Below, piece after piece: positions 7,593 to 17,250 of a DNA stretch of 64,000 nucleotides. A program made the translations under genes and the position numbers. The notes beneath the pieces are model-generated. The model was not told where the DNA came from. It made no database searches and saw only the letters and a program-made list of their open reading frames with translations. The DNA is from Clostridia bacterium (GTDB lineage: Bacteria > Bacillota > Clostridia > Christensenellales > Aristaeellaceae), in contig JAFQHP010000046.1 of the NCBI GenBank assembly GCA_017397895.1, positions 1 through 64,000 of the forward strand. Direction: 5' to 3'. Position 1 is the stretch's first letter. Each line of letters opens with the position of its first letter.

Positions 7593-8717
7593 TTATAATA
7601 CGATATCCCCGGGCCGATAGCCCTCCGGCAACGGCTCCTCCGTCACAAAATGGAAAGCCTCGTCCTCCAATACCGGCAGGAACGCTGCGAAGGGGATGCG
7701 GTCAAACTCCATACCATAGCCGCTCTGGCCAAACCAGCCGCCCTCCTGGGCTTTCAGATGCAAATCCCGCAGGAACTTGGTGCGGTTGCAGCAGTCATGC
7801 ACCACAATGGGCCAGTTTTCCTCCGCCGCCATGCGCATGAATTTCAGGGTCAGATGATGGCTCCAGACGGGCGACACATAGCCATGCCGGCTCATGTACA
7901 TATTTTCCCCGGCGTAGTTTTCAATATTGTTGGCATTCAGGTGCAGCTCAGCGCAATTGATAAAATCCAGCCCGGTGGCAAGGATTTTTTCCTTCTTCTG
8001 CATAAAGGTTTCGAAAAATTCCGGGGTCATGGGCGTTTCGATGCCCACCTTTTTGATATACTTTTTCGCCATGCCGATGAATTCGATCACCCTGTCGGCA
8101 CAATTGGTAGCCCCCAGATTGAACCGCAGTTCATTGAGGCCGCTCTGCCCCAGAGCCTTCAGGTTTTCTTCGGTGCAGAGGGTGCCGTTGGTGTACAGAT
8201 GCTGGTGTACCCCGGCGTCGCTGAAATACTTTACCACCGGGTAATACTTTTCAATTTCCATGAACGGTTCCAGATACACATAGGCGATGCCGGTGGGCTT
8301 TTTCTGCATAGAAAGCAGAAGCGGAATATCCTCTGTGCGGAACTTGGTGCCGCCAATCTCCCACATGTTCTCCCCAATGGGCGGCTGATCCTCCATTTCG
8401 CCGTAATTGTAGCAGAACTTGCAGTTGATATTGCAGCGATTGGTCTTGCGCACGGCGCTCAGGCCCGTACCCAGCAGACAGGATTTGCACCCGCCGGGGA
8501 ATTTTTCGTCCGCCCCCACATAGAAGGTGCGCCCCTGCTGGCTTTTCAGTCCGGGAATCAGGGCATACAGCCGCTCATTTTCCTTTTCCACCGCATCCTC
8601 AATCTGGGCAATCACGGCCCAGGCAATTTCCATCTGCCGGGGCAGGATGGGTTCATCCTCCGGCAGCTGGGCAAAAAAGGAAAACCACATCCGGGCGTCT
8701 TGTTTGGATATCTTCAT
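7593..8717 (-). CDS. Radical SAM protein
   Basis: This 374-aa enzyme has the radical SAM [4Fe-4S] motif CNINCKFC (C93, C97, C100). An additional CKSC pair (C76, C79) just upstream, plus a later DCC (IVVHDCCNRT), could ligate another metal site. LYTNGTLC and the FNLGA strands fit the partial TIM barrel. The reaction is unknown. The ATG encoding MKISKQ follows AGAAGGA at good spacing; a GTG six codons upstream is possible. It overlaps or abuts the coiled-coil gene end, forming a two-gene unit closed by a terminator. Confidence 0.85.
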   Translation of the reverse strand: MKISKQDARMWFSFFAQLPEDEPILPRQMEIAWAVIAQIEDAVEKENERLYALIPGLKSQQGRTFYVGADEKFPGGCKSCLLGTGLSAVRKTNRCNINCKFCYNYGEMEDQPPIGENMWEIGGTKFRTEDIPLLLSMQKKPTGIAYVYLEPFMEIEKYYPVVKYFSDAGVHQHLYTNGTLCTEENLKALGQSGLNELRFNLGATNCADRVIEFIGMAKKYIKKVGIETPMTPEFFETFMQKKEKILATGLDFINCAELHLNANNIENYAGENMYMSRHGYVSPVWSHHLTLKFMRMAAEENWPIVVHDCCNRTKFLRDLHLKAQEGGWFGQSGYGMEFDRIPFAAFLPVLEDEAFHFVTEEPLPEGYRPGDIVL

Positions 8718-8731
8718 TTCTCTCATCCTTC

Positions 8732-10195
8732 TCACATTTCATCGGGCAAATAAACCACGGAATCCATCAGCTTTTCCATCACCGGCTGGGCCAGGGTGCG
8801 CCCCTGGCTCACATCGGTGAAGGACGCAATCATGGTGTTCACCCCGTCGTGGCAATACTGCAGCACCCAGAGCGTCATATCCGCCATGGAATACTTGGCA
8901 AGCAGGGCCTGCTTTCCGTTGATCGTCACCGGCGTGTATTCCGCCTGTTCACCGCTCACCCCCAGCGCCTGGGCCAATTGGTTCACGGTATCCGCATACA
9001 TTTTTTGCACCCCGGCGTCATCCAGGTAAGCCTGGTTCTGCATTCGGGCCAGGGACAGGACGCTTCCGGCTTCATCGTAATAAAAATGCCAGCCGCCCTC
9101 CGTATCCTGCTGCATCATCACATGATCGGGCACTTCGAAGGTATAGGGCTCCATCACCCACGCCCCCAGCTGCACCGTCATGCCCCGGGCCGCCGCCGTT
9201 TCCTGCATCAGCAAAATTTCGTTCTGTGCTGCGGTCAGGCTTTCCAAGGCCGCACCCAGCTGCACTTCGCTTTCTTCAAGCTCTGCCTTTACATCATCCC
9301 GCTGCCGGGTCATATCCGCAAGGGCCGTTTGAGCAGTCTGCACTTCCTGCTGCGTCTGGGACAGGGTGGTCTGCAGGGCGTCCCGTTCCTGTGTAATCCG
9401 GGCCAGGGAAGTTTTTGCCTGCAAATGCTGCTGCTTTTCCTCTTCCAGCATCATCTGCAATGCGTTGTTTTCTTCCTGTGCTTTGGTCAGGGCAGTATCT
9501 GCCGCCATTTGCGCATTCTTCGCTTCCGAAAGCTCCGCCTGGGCATCAGAAAGTGCAATCAACGCTTCCTCCCGGGCGTTTTTCGTTTCCGCCATTTCAC
9601 CCTGCAAGGCGGACAAATTCTGCTGGGTGGCAATCAGCTTCTCCTGCAGCGCAGCGCTTTCTGTCTGACTCTCTGCCAGCTGGCGGTGGGCATCCTCCAG
9701 TTCCGTCTGCGCCGTATTCAGGCTTTCCTGGGCCTGGGAAAGGGCCGTTTTCGTTTGAGCGCCGTCCGACAGCGCCTCCGCCTTTTCAGCATCGGCAGCG
9801 GAGTACGCCTGCCACAGGGCAGTGTTTTCCGTCTGCAGCGTTTCCAGGGACGCCTGGGATTCCTGCAGCTGCCGGGAAAGCGCCTGGTTCTCGCTTTCCA
9901 GCGCCCCGGCACGCTCTTCCAATGCAGCGTACTGCGCATTGATTCCTTCCAGCGCCGTCTGTGCCTGCTCCAGCGCCGTTTCTGCTTCCTGTGCACGAAC
10001 AGTCAGCTGCGCCACTTCATCGGAAAGCGCCGCCGCCTGCACGTTCACAGCGTCCAGCTTCTTTTCCGTGCCGGCCAGCGCCGTTTCGCTCCTGTCCCGC
10101 TCCAGCATCATGCTCATGCCAAATATCATCAGCCCCACCGTTACCAGGACGGCCAATATGATCAATCCGGTTTTTGCACCTTTCCCTTTTTCCAC
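8732..10195 (-). CDS. Membrane-anchored long coiled-coil protein
   Basis: This 487-aa protein has a single N-terminal membrane helix (about residues 9-30, LIILAVLVTVGLMIFGMSMM). About 300 residues of Ala/Gln/Glu/Leu-rich heptads follow (repeated LSQAQ, ETALEQAQ, TQRQ-type blocks), then a ~140-residue globular domain from PYTFEVPDHVMM to the end that includes GWHFYYDEAG and ITVNGKQALLAKY-like strands. The orientation suggests a protein that projects from the membrane. The start is GTG with GAGGA 10 bp ahead. I recognise no named family. It is the first gene of an operon with the radical SAM gene. Confidence 0.8.
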   Translation of the reverse strand: MEKGKGAKTGLIILAVLVTVGLMIFGMSMMLERDRSETALAGTEKKLDAVNVQAAALSDEVAQLTVRAQEAETALEQAQTALEGINAQYAALEERAGALESENQALSRQLQESQASLETLQTENTALWQAYSAADAEKAEALSDGAQTKTALSQAQESLNTAQTELEDAHRQLAESQTESAALQEKLIATQQNLSALQGEMAETKNAREEALIALSDAQAELSEAKNAQMAADTALTKAQEENNALQMMLEEEKQQHLQAKTSLARITQERDALQTTLSQTQQEVQTAQTALADMTRQRDDVKAELEESEVQLGAALESLTAAQNEILLMQETAAARGMTVQLGAWVMEPYTFEVPDHVMMQQDTEGGWHFYYDEAGSVLSLARMQNQAYLDDAGVQKMYADTVNQLAQALGVSGEQAEYTPVTINGKQALLAKYSMADMTLWVLQYCHDGVNTMIASFTDVSQGRTLAQPVMEKLMDSVVYLPDEM

Positions 10196-10229
10196 GGAAT
10201 CACTTCCTCAAACGTACATTCTATTCAAA

Positions 10230-10259
10230 AATATACCATCCCCGGCCAATACCTGTCAA
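10230..10259 (-). promoter_or_regulatory. Promoter of the coiled-coil / radical SAM operon
   Basis: On the minus strand, TTGACA (10254-10259) and TATATT (10230-10235) are 18 bp apart, preceded by ATGG. It abuts the left edge of repeat R2. Confidence 0.65.
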
Positions 10260-10678
10260 GGGACGAAGCAGGGGTATCACCCCTGCACCCATCCTGCGAT
10301 TGAGATATGCGGATAAAACAAACTTGTTTCCGCATGAAACCTGAAGAACGGAAAGATATATGCCCTCGGGCGCTATGAAAACGAAAAAAGAGCGGCTGAG
10401 AGAATGAATTCTCTCACCGCTTCTTTTTATCGTTTTCCCCGGATGCAAAGCATCCGGTTGGCGGCTGAAAGCCGCCCAGCCCGTGAGGTGGCAGTGCCAC
10501 ACCCAATTCGCAATATTGCAAGCGTCGTTTCCAAACTGACATCTGCGTGCCGCTTGTATTTTCCAAGTTTCAGCGGAAAATTGTCCGTTGAACCAGCCAA
10601 CCACTTCCGCAGAAAGGGTCAAGGGATGAAATCCCTTGTGGGGCGCAGGGGTGAAGCCCCGCACGTTTTCCCCTTCTT
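10260..10678. repeat. Intergenic repeat element copy R2
   Basis: It opens with hairpins (gcaggggtatcacccctgc). The central palindrome at 10377-10437 has outer arms GAAAACGA/TCGTTTTC, inner arms AGCGG/CCGCT and core GAGAGAATGAATTCTCTC. ccggatgc..gcatccgg and ggcggc..gccgcc hairpins follow, ending with the CCAACCACTTCCGCAG block and ggcgcaggggtgaagccccgc. It fills the space between the dnaJ stop and the next gene. No gene is seen inside. Confidence 0.85.
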
Positions 10679-11813
10679 AAGCGTTAAAAATATCCTTCAT
10701 CTTATCCAGGAAGCTCTTTTGCTTTTCGTATTCCCGGCCGGTGGTTTCCTTTTCAAATTCACGAAGCAAATCCTTCTGCTTTTCGTTCAGTTTCTTTGGC
10801 ACTTCCACCCGGATATGCAGGACAAGATCTCCCTTGTAGGTGCTGCGCAGCTGCTGCACGCCCTGGCCCTTGATGCGGAATTCGGTATCGTTCTGGGTGC
10901 CCTCGGGAATGCGGAAGGAGGTGGTTTTGCCGTCGATGGTGGGCACGTCGATATCGGCGCCCAGGGCTGCCTGGGTGAAGGAAATGGGCAAATCCAGATG
11001 CAGGTTCAGCCCGTCCCGCTTGAACAGCTTATGGGGCCGTACCGTGACGGAAATGTACAGATCCCCGTTGGGGCCGCCGTTGCGGCCCGGCTCGCCCTGG
11101 CCGTTCATCACGATGGTCTGGCCGTTATCGATGCCGGCAGGCACCTTCACGGTAGCGGTACGCCGCCGGCGCACCCGGCCCACACCGCCGCAGCCGGTGC
11201 ACTTTTCCTGGATGATCTTGCCCGTGCCGCCGCAATTGGAGCAGGGCCGCACGCTGACCATAAACCCGCCGGAAACCCGCACCTGACCCGTGCCCTTACA
11301 CACGGGGCACACCTGGGGCTGGGTGCCGGGCTTGGCGCCGCTGCCATGGCACTGATCGCAATTTTCATTGCGGGTGAATTCGAAGGATTTTTCGCAGCCG
11401 AAAACAGCCTCCTCAAAGGAGATGCGCAGGTCATAGCGCAAATCGTTCCCCTGCTGGGGGCCATTGCGCCGCTGTGAGCCGCCGCCCATGCCGCCAAAGA
11501 GCTGGTCGAAAATATCGCCCATACCGCCCATGCCGCCAAAGTCAAACCCGCCAAAGCCGCCGGCACCGCCGCCGAAGCCGCCCATGTTGGGGCCTTCGTG
11601 GCCGAACTGATCGTACCTGGCCCGCTTGTCGGGATCGGACAATACTTCGTTGGCCTCGTTCAGTTCCTTAAAGCGCTCTTCCGCTTCCTTGTCGTTGGGA
11701 TGCAGGTCAGGATGGCATCCCTTGGCCATTTTGCGGTAGGCCTTTTTGATTTCATCGGCTGTTGCGTTCTTCTGCACGCCCAGCACTTCATAGTAGTCTC
11801 TCTTTGTTGCCAT
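10677..11813 (-). CDS. dnaJ: Chaperone protein DnaJ
   Basis: This 378-aa Hsp40 stimulates DnaK ATPase activity and delivers unfolded substrates. Domains in order: J domain with HPD at 34-36, Gly/Phe-rich linker (about 75-120), zinc-binding domain with four CxxCxGxG repeats ([32 protein letters not shown]; about 150-215), then the C-terminal substrate-binding domains. It is the last gene of the HrcA-controlled operon. 117 bp with a strong hairpin separates it from dnaK. Repeat R2 follows its stop. Confidence 0.97.
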   Translation of the reverse strand: MATKRDYYEVLGVQKNATADEIKKAYRKMAKGCHPDLHPNDKEAEERFKELNEANEVLSDPDKRARYDQFGHEGPNMGGFGGGAGGFGGFDFGGMGGMGDIFDQLFGGMGGGSQRRNGPQQGNDLRYDLRISFEEAVFGCEKSFEFTRNENCDQCHGSGAKPGTQPQVCPVCKGTGQVRVSGGFMVSVRPCSNCGGTGKIIQEKCTGCGGVGRVRRRRTATVKVPAGIDNGQTIVMNGQGEPGRNGGPNGDLYISVTVRPHKLFKRDGLNLHLDLPISFTQAALGADIDVPTIDGKTTSFRIPEGTQNDTEFRIKGQGVQQLRSTYKGDLVLHIRVEVPKKLNEKQKDLLREFEKETTGREYEKQKSFLDKMKDIFNA

Positions 11814-11879
11814 TGTTCTCTCAACTCACATATTATTGCGGTTCGTCAAACCGGCTTTCTCGGAAGGGGGGGCTGGAGG

Positions 11880-11910
11880 AAACCGCTCTTTGGCCTGCAA
11901 AGAGCGGTTT
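11880..11910. other. Hairpin between dnaK and dnaJ
   Basis: A perfect 13-bp stem (aaaccgctctttg / caaagagcggttt) with a 5-base loop. No clean T run follows in the transcribed direction, so it may be an mRNA processing or stabilising element rather than a terminator. Confidence 0.7.
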
Positions 11911-11930
11911 ACCCCAGTAAATATCATTCC

Positions 11931-13766
<1,836 letters not shown>

Positions 13767-13799
13767 TCATTCTGTTATTTCAGTTGTTATCAGTTATAT

Positions 13800-13833
13800 C
13801 AAATTCCGAATTCAGCATTCCGAATTCCGAATT
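13800..13833. repeat. Short ATTCCGAATT repeats between grpE and dnaK
   Basis: Three close copies of the self-complementary-like unit attccgaatt lie within 33 bp. They could fold as alternative small hairpins. No function is visible. Confidence 0.55.
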
Positions 13834-14398
13834 ACTCCTCTACCACTTTCACCATGGCAAAGCGGAGCACCGCATCCCCCAGCTTATAGCCCTTCTGGAG
13901 CACAGCGCACACGGTGCCGGGCTCGCCCTCATCGGCAGTGCCCTGCATGACAGCGTTTTCCAGGTTGGGGTCAAATTTCTCGCCGGGCCGGTCAATCACC
14001 GCAACACCCCGCTTTTCCAATACATCCATCAGCTGGCGATAGATCATGCTCACGCCGGTTTTGAAGCTTTCGTCTTCCGTAGGCTGGGAAAGGGCGCGCT
14101 CCAGGTTATCCACCACCGGCAGAAGCTGCTTGATGAAGTCCCGGGCGCCGTCTTCATAGGCTTCGGCCCGGGCGGCCTTGTTGCGCTTGCGGAAATTATC
14201 AAAATCCGCCTGCACCCGCTGGGCCAGGTTCAGGTACTCTTCCGCCTGCTGCTGAGCCTTGGCAAGGGCGTCCTCCTGAACAATTTCCGTTTCCTGTTCT
14301 ACGTTTTCCTGCGCTTGGGGAATCATGTTTTCTTCCTGCTGCAGTTCCTTTTCTTTCTTCGGGGACATATGCTGTTTCCTCATTCCGTTTTTTATCAT
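13832..14398 (-). CDS. grpE: Nucleotide exchange factor GrpE
   Basis: This 188-aa nucleotide exchange factor for DnaK has an acidic, Gln-rich coiled-coil N-terminal half, then the GrpE core with RVQADFDNFRKRNKAARAEA (about 68-88), LPVVDNLERAL (about 100) and the C-terminal VLQKGYKLGDAVLRFAMVKV block. The ATG at 14398 overlaps the hrcA stop (ATGA). Later ATGs at 14383 and 14368 are also possible, the last behind a GAGG. It is the second gene of the heat-shock operon. Confidence 0.95.
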   Translation of the reverse strand: MIKNGMRKQHMSPKKEKELQQEENMIPQAQENVEQETEIVQEDALAKAQQQAEEYLNLAQRVQADFDNFRKRNKAARAEAYEDGARDFIKQLLPVVDNLERALSQPTEDESFKTGVSMIYRQLMDVLEKRGVAVIDRPGEKFDPNLENAVMQGTADEGEPGTVCAVLQKGYKLGDAVLRFAMVKVVEE

Positions 14399-15411
14399 TC
14401 TCCCAGCAGGTCAGTCAGCACACGGCTCACCGCCCCCAGGGTGGATAACACTTTGGCGTAGGGCATCCGGGCCGGGCCGATCACGCCCACGGCGCCCCTG
14501 TGGCCCTTGCCCACCTGATAGCCCGCCGTTACGATGGCGCAATCCTGCATATCCGGGATGGCGCTTTCCGGGCCGATGTGCACCATGAACGGCGCATCAT
14601 GCCGGGAAAGCAGGCTGGTGAGCCGCTCCTTTTCTTCCAGGGCGGAAAGGAAGGCGCGGGCCTTCTCCACATCGGAATACTCGGGATAGTTCAGAATATT
14701 GTGGGAGCCGCCGATGATCACAGTGTCCTGGGCGCTTTGCTTTTCCATCTGCCTTGCCAGGGACGCAATGCCTTCCAGCACCCGGGCGTCCGGCCCGTTC
14801 ATTCGGGCATAAGCCCCCAGCATCTCCTGCACCTCTTTCAGGGTACGCCCGGCCAGGCGTTCTGTCAGAAGCCGGGAAATGGAGAACAGTGCATCGCTGT
14901 CCAGCCTGTCGCTCACCCGGATCACCGTATCCCGGATGGCGCCGGTATCGGTGACGATCACAAGCAGCGCAGCGCCCCTTGGCATGGGCACCAATTGCAG
15001 GCAGGATACCCTAAGCTCCAGTTGCTTTGGCATCATCACCACGGCGGTGTAGCGGGTAAGCCTTGCAATGGCCTGGGCCGCAGCGGCCGCCACGTCCTCC
15101 ATGGGACGAATCTGCTCGGCGAAATACTGCCGGGCCTCTTCATCCGGCTGCACCGCTTCCTGAAGCAGGCCGTCCACATACAGCCGGTACGCCTTGTGGC
15201 TGGGCACCCGCCCGGCGGACACATGGGGCTGGGCCAGGTAGCCCATTTCCTCCAGGTCGCTCATTTCGTTGCGGATGGTGGCGCTGGAAAGGGAGGTTTC
15301 GTACTTGCGGGAAATGGTTCTGGACCCTACCGGCAAAGCCGTCAGCACATAGTCCTCAATGATGGCCTGCAGGATGCGTCTTTTTCTTGCGTCAACACCT
15401 GCTTCTCGCAC
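14395..15411 (-). CDS. hrcA: Heat-inducible transcription repressor HrcA
   Basis: This 338-aa repressor binds CIRCE operators and represses the dnaK (and usually groE) operons. Its activity depends on GroEL in known species. The N-terminal winged helix (RRILQAIIEDYVLTALPVGSRTIS and SATIRNEMSDLEEMGYL) and the C-terminal GAF-like dimerisation region ending GVIGPARMPYAKVLSTL are present. The start is GTG behind GGAGGGG. It leads its own operon, directly downstream of a perfect CIRCE, so it is autoregulated. Confidence 0.97.
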   Translation of the reverse strand: MREAGVDARKRRILQAIIEDYVLTALPVGSRTISRKYETSLSSATIRNEMSDLEEMGYLAQPHVSAGRVPSHKAYRLYVDGLLQEAVQPDEEARQYFAEQIRPMEDVAAAAAQAIARLTRYTAVVMMPKQLELRVSCLQLVPMPRGAALLVIVTDTGAIRDTVIRVSDRLDSDALFSISRLLTERLAGRTLKEVQEMLGAYARMNGPDARVLEGIASLARQMEKQSAQDTVIIGGSHNILNYPEYSDVEKARAFLSALEEKERLTSLLSRHDAPFMVHIGPESAIPDMQDCAIVTAGYQVGKGHRGAVGVIGPARMPYAKVLSTLGAVSRVLTDLLGE

Positions 15412-15435
15412 TGAATCCCCTCCTTTCCGGTTTTG

Positions 15436-15462
15436 TTAGCACTCTCGTTCGTTGAGTGCTAA
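15436..15462 (-). promoter_or_regulatory. CIRCE operator
   Basis: TTAGCACTC-N9-GAGTGCTAA is present without mismatch, between the promoter and the hrcA start. HrcA bound here represses hrcA-grpE-dnaK-dnaJ. Confidence 0.97.
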
Positions 15463-15471
15463 CGCATGTAT

Positions 15472-15500
15472 AGGATAGCATGCTTCCCTCTGCTTGTCAA
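15472..15500 (-). promoter_or_regulatory. Promoter of the hrcA operon
   Basis: On the minus strand TTGACA (15495-15500) and TATCCT (15472-15477) are 17 bp apart, with the CIRCE immediately downstream. Confidence 0.85.
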
Positions 15501-15571
15501 TAGGTTTGGCAAAAGATTTTCCCGTCCCTCAAAAAATATTGCAAAAAGGAAGAAAAAATATGCGCAAACGG

Positions 15572-15599
15572 TTTCAAGTTGGAAAAAGTGTGGTATAAT
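15572..15599 (+). promoter_or_regulatory. Promoter of the rubrerythrin gene (extended -10)
   Basis: TGTGGTATAAT ends at 15599 with the -10 at 15594-15599. The -35 (TTTCAA, 15572-15577) is weak, so the TGn extension probably matters. Confidence 0.75.
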
Positions 15600-15655
15600 A
15601 AAATACGAGAGAAGAAAAATCGCCGCCCGGCGGCAATATAAGGAGGGTTTTTATT

Positions 15656-16189
15656 ATGGAACTGAAGGGCAGCAAAACTGAACAGAACCTGCGGGATGCA
15701 TTTGCCGGCGAAAGCCAGGCCCGCAACAAGTACACCTATTTTGCCTCCAAGGCCAAGAAGGAAGGCTATGTGCAGATCGCTTCCATCTTTGAAGAAACCG
15801 CCAATAACGAAAAAGAACACGCCAAGATCTGGTTCAAGCTGCTGAACGGCATCGGTGATACCCCCCAGAACCTGAAGGCCGCCGCCGAAGGCGAAAACTA
15901 TGAATGGACCGATATGTATGCAACCTTCGCCAAGGAAGCCCGGGAAGAAGGGTTCGACCATATCGCTTACCTCTTCGAAGAAGTGGGCAAGATTGAAAAG
16001 GAACATGAAGAACGCTACCTCAAGCTCCTCTCCAACGTGGAAGGCGGCCTGGTGTTCTCCCGGGATGGGGATATGATCTGGCAGTGCGCCAACTGCGGCC
16101 ACATCCATATCGGCAAGGCTGCTCCTGAATTGTGCCCCGTGTGCGCCCACCCCAAGGCTTACTTCCAGCTGAAGGCTGAAAATTACTGA
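15656..16189 (+). CDS. rbr: Rubrerythrin
   Basis: This 177-aa non-haem di-iron protein acts as an NADH-linked peroxidase in anaerobes and detoxifies hydrogen peroxide in the cytosol. The ferritin-like domain carries the iron-ligand helices [21 protein letters not shown] and [15 protein letters not shown]. The C-terminal rubredoxin-like domain has [10 protein letters not shown] and CPVCAHP for one Fe. Spacing and length are normal. AAGGAGG lies before the ATG. It is a single-gene unit with its own promoter and a terminator at 16206, diverging from the heat-shock operon. Confidence 0.96.
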   Translation: MELKGSKTEQNLRDAFAGESQARNKYTYFASKAKKEGYVQIASIFEETANNEKEHAKIWFKLLNGIGDTPQNLKAAAEGENYEWTDMYATFAKEAREEGFDHIAYLFEEVGKIEKEHEERYLKLLSNVEGGLVFSRDGDMIWQCANCGHIHIGKAAPELCPVCAHPKAYFQLKAENY

Positions 16190-16205
16190 TAATCCGAAAT
16201 TCTCA

Positions 16206-16231
16206 TAAAACAGGCGAAAGCCTGTTTTTTT
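16206..16231 (+). terminator. Terminator of the rubrerythrin gene
   Basis: aaaacaggc / gcctgtttt with loop gaaa, then T7. Confidence 0.9.
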
Positions 16232-16245
16232 GTGTCCGTTATTTC

Positions 16246-16274
16246 TTGTCTTTCCTCCATTTTCCTTTTATAAT
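16246..16274 (+). promoter_or_regulatory. Promoter of the 5-formyl-THF cyclo-ligase gene
   Basis: TTGTCT (16246-16251), 17 bp, TATAAT (16269-16274), with aaggaagg downstream. Confidence 0.8.
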
Positions 16275-16297
16275 AATGAAGAAAGGAAGGTGGCAGC

Positions 16298-16846
16298 ATG
16301 ACCGTGAAAGAGCAAAAGCAGGCCCTGCGCCGGCAGATCTGGGCACAGATCCAGGATATGCCGCTGTCCTATTTTTCCGACGCCGGTGCAGCCATCTGCC
16401 GCCGCATCCTGGAAACTGAAGCCTACCGCAAGGCCCGCACCGTTTTCTGCTTTGTATCTCACGGCAAGGAGCCGGACACCCATCCCCTGCTGCAAAGCGC
16501 CCTTAACCACGGCAAAATCCTTTGCGTGCCCCTGTGCCGGGAAGGGGGGCGCATGGAAATCCGGCAAATCACGTCCCTCTCCCAGCTTGCCCCCGGCGCC
16601 TACAACATCCCGGAGCCGCCGCAGGATGCCCCCATCCTCTCCACCTCCGCCATTCACCTTTCCCTCATTCCCTGCCTGGCCGCAACGAAAGACGGCAAGC
16701 GCCTTGGCAAGGGCGGCGGCTATTACGACCGTTTCCTGGCCGGGTATACAGGGGACGCTTTCCTCCTCTGCCCGGCGGACCTTCTGCAAACGGATATCCC
16801 CACCGAGTCCCATGACGTGCTCATCCCCCATGTGGTTACGGAATAG
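16298..16846 (+). CDS. 5-formyltetrahydrofolate cyclo-ligase
   Basis: This 182-aa enzyme converts 5-formyl-THF to 5,10-methenyl-THF with ATP and returns stored folate to the one-carbon pool. The diagnostic GKGGGYYDRFL is at about 137-147, preceded by IPCLAATKDGKRLG and followed by the C-terminal SHDVLIPHVVTE. The N-terminal basic KEQKQALRRQIW helix is also typical. It is a single gene, ending 12 bp before repeat R3, which may act as its terminator. Confidence 0.94.
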   Translation: MTVKEQKQALRRQIWAQIQDMPLSYFSDAGAAICRRILETEAYRKARTVFCFVSHGKEPDTHPLLQSALNHGKILCVPLCREGGRMEIRQITSLSQLAPGAYNIPEPPQDAPILSTSAIHLSLIPCLAATKDGKRLGKGGGYYDRFLAGYTGDAFLLCPADLLQTDIPTESHDVLIPHVVTE

Positions 16847-16857
16847 TGTTTTGAGGG

Positions 16858-17250
16858 AACAAGAGCAGGGGGCTCCTCGCCCCCTGTACCCCCCGGCAAG
16901 GCCATTGGCCCTGCACCCTTTCTGCGATGGAGTCATTGGATCAAATAAACTTGTTTCCGCATGATGCCCGGAAAACGAAAAGAAATGTGCCCACGGGCTA
17001 CATGAAAACGAAAAAACGCTGTGAGAGAAAGCTTGCTTTCTCCTCCAGCGTTTTTTCGTTTTCCCCGGGGGGTGGCAGTATCATCTCCGACGCACAATGG
17101 AACAATCGGCATTTACAAACAGGTTTCTGCCTGTCGCTTGTAACAGCGGAAAATTGTCCGTTCTTCCAGCCAGCCGCTTCCGCAACCGGGTGCAGGGAGA
17201 TATCCCTGCCGAGGGGTACAGGGGGCGAGAAGCCCCCTGCTTCGTCTTCA
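16858..17250. repeat. Intergenic repeat element copy R3
   Basis: It begins with gcagggggctcctcgccccctgt. The central palindrome is at 17004-17063: outer arms GAAAACGA/TCGTTTTC, inner ACGCTG/CAGCGT, core GAGAAAGCTTGCTTTCTC. Runs of A before and T after would give termination on both strands. It ends with another ggtacagggggcgagaagccccctg hairpin. The ccggatgc and ggcggc hairpins present in the other copies are missing here. It lies between two converging genes. Confidence 0.85.
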
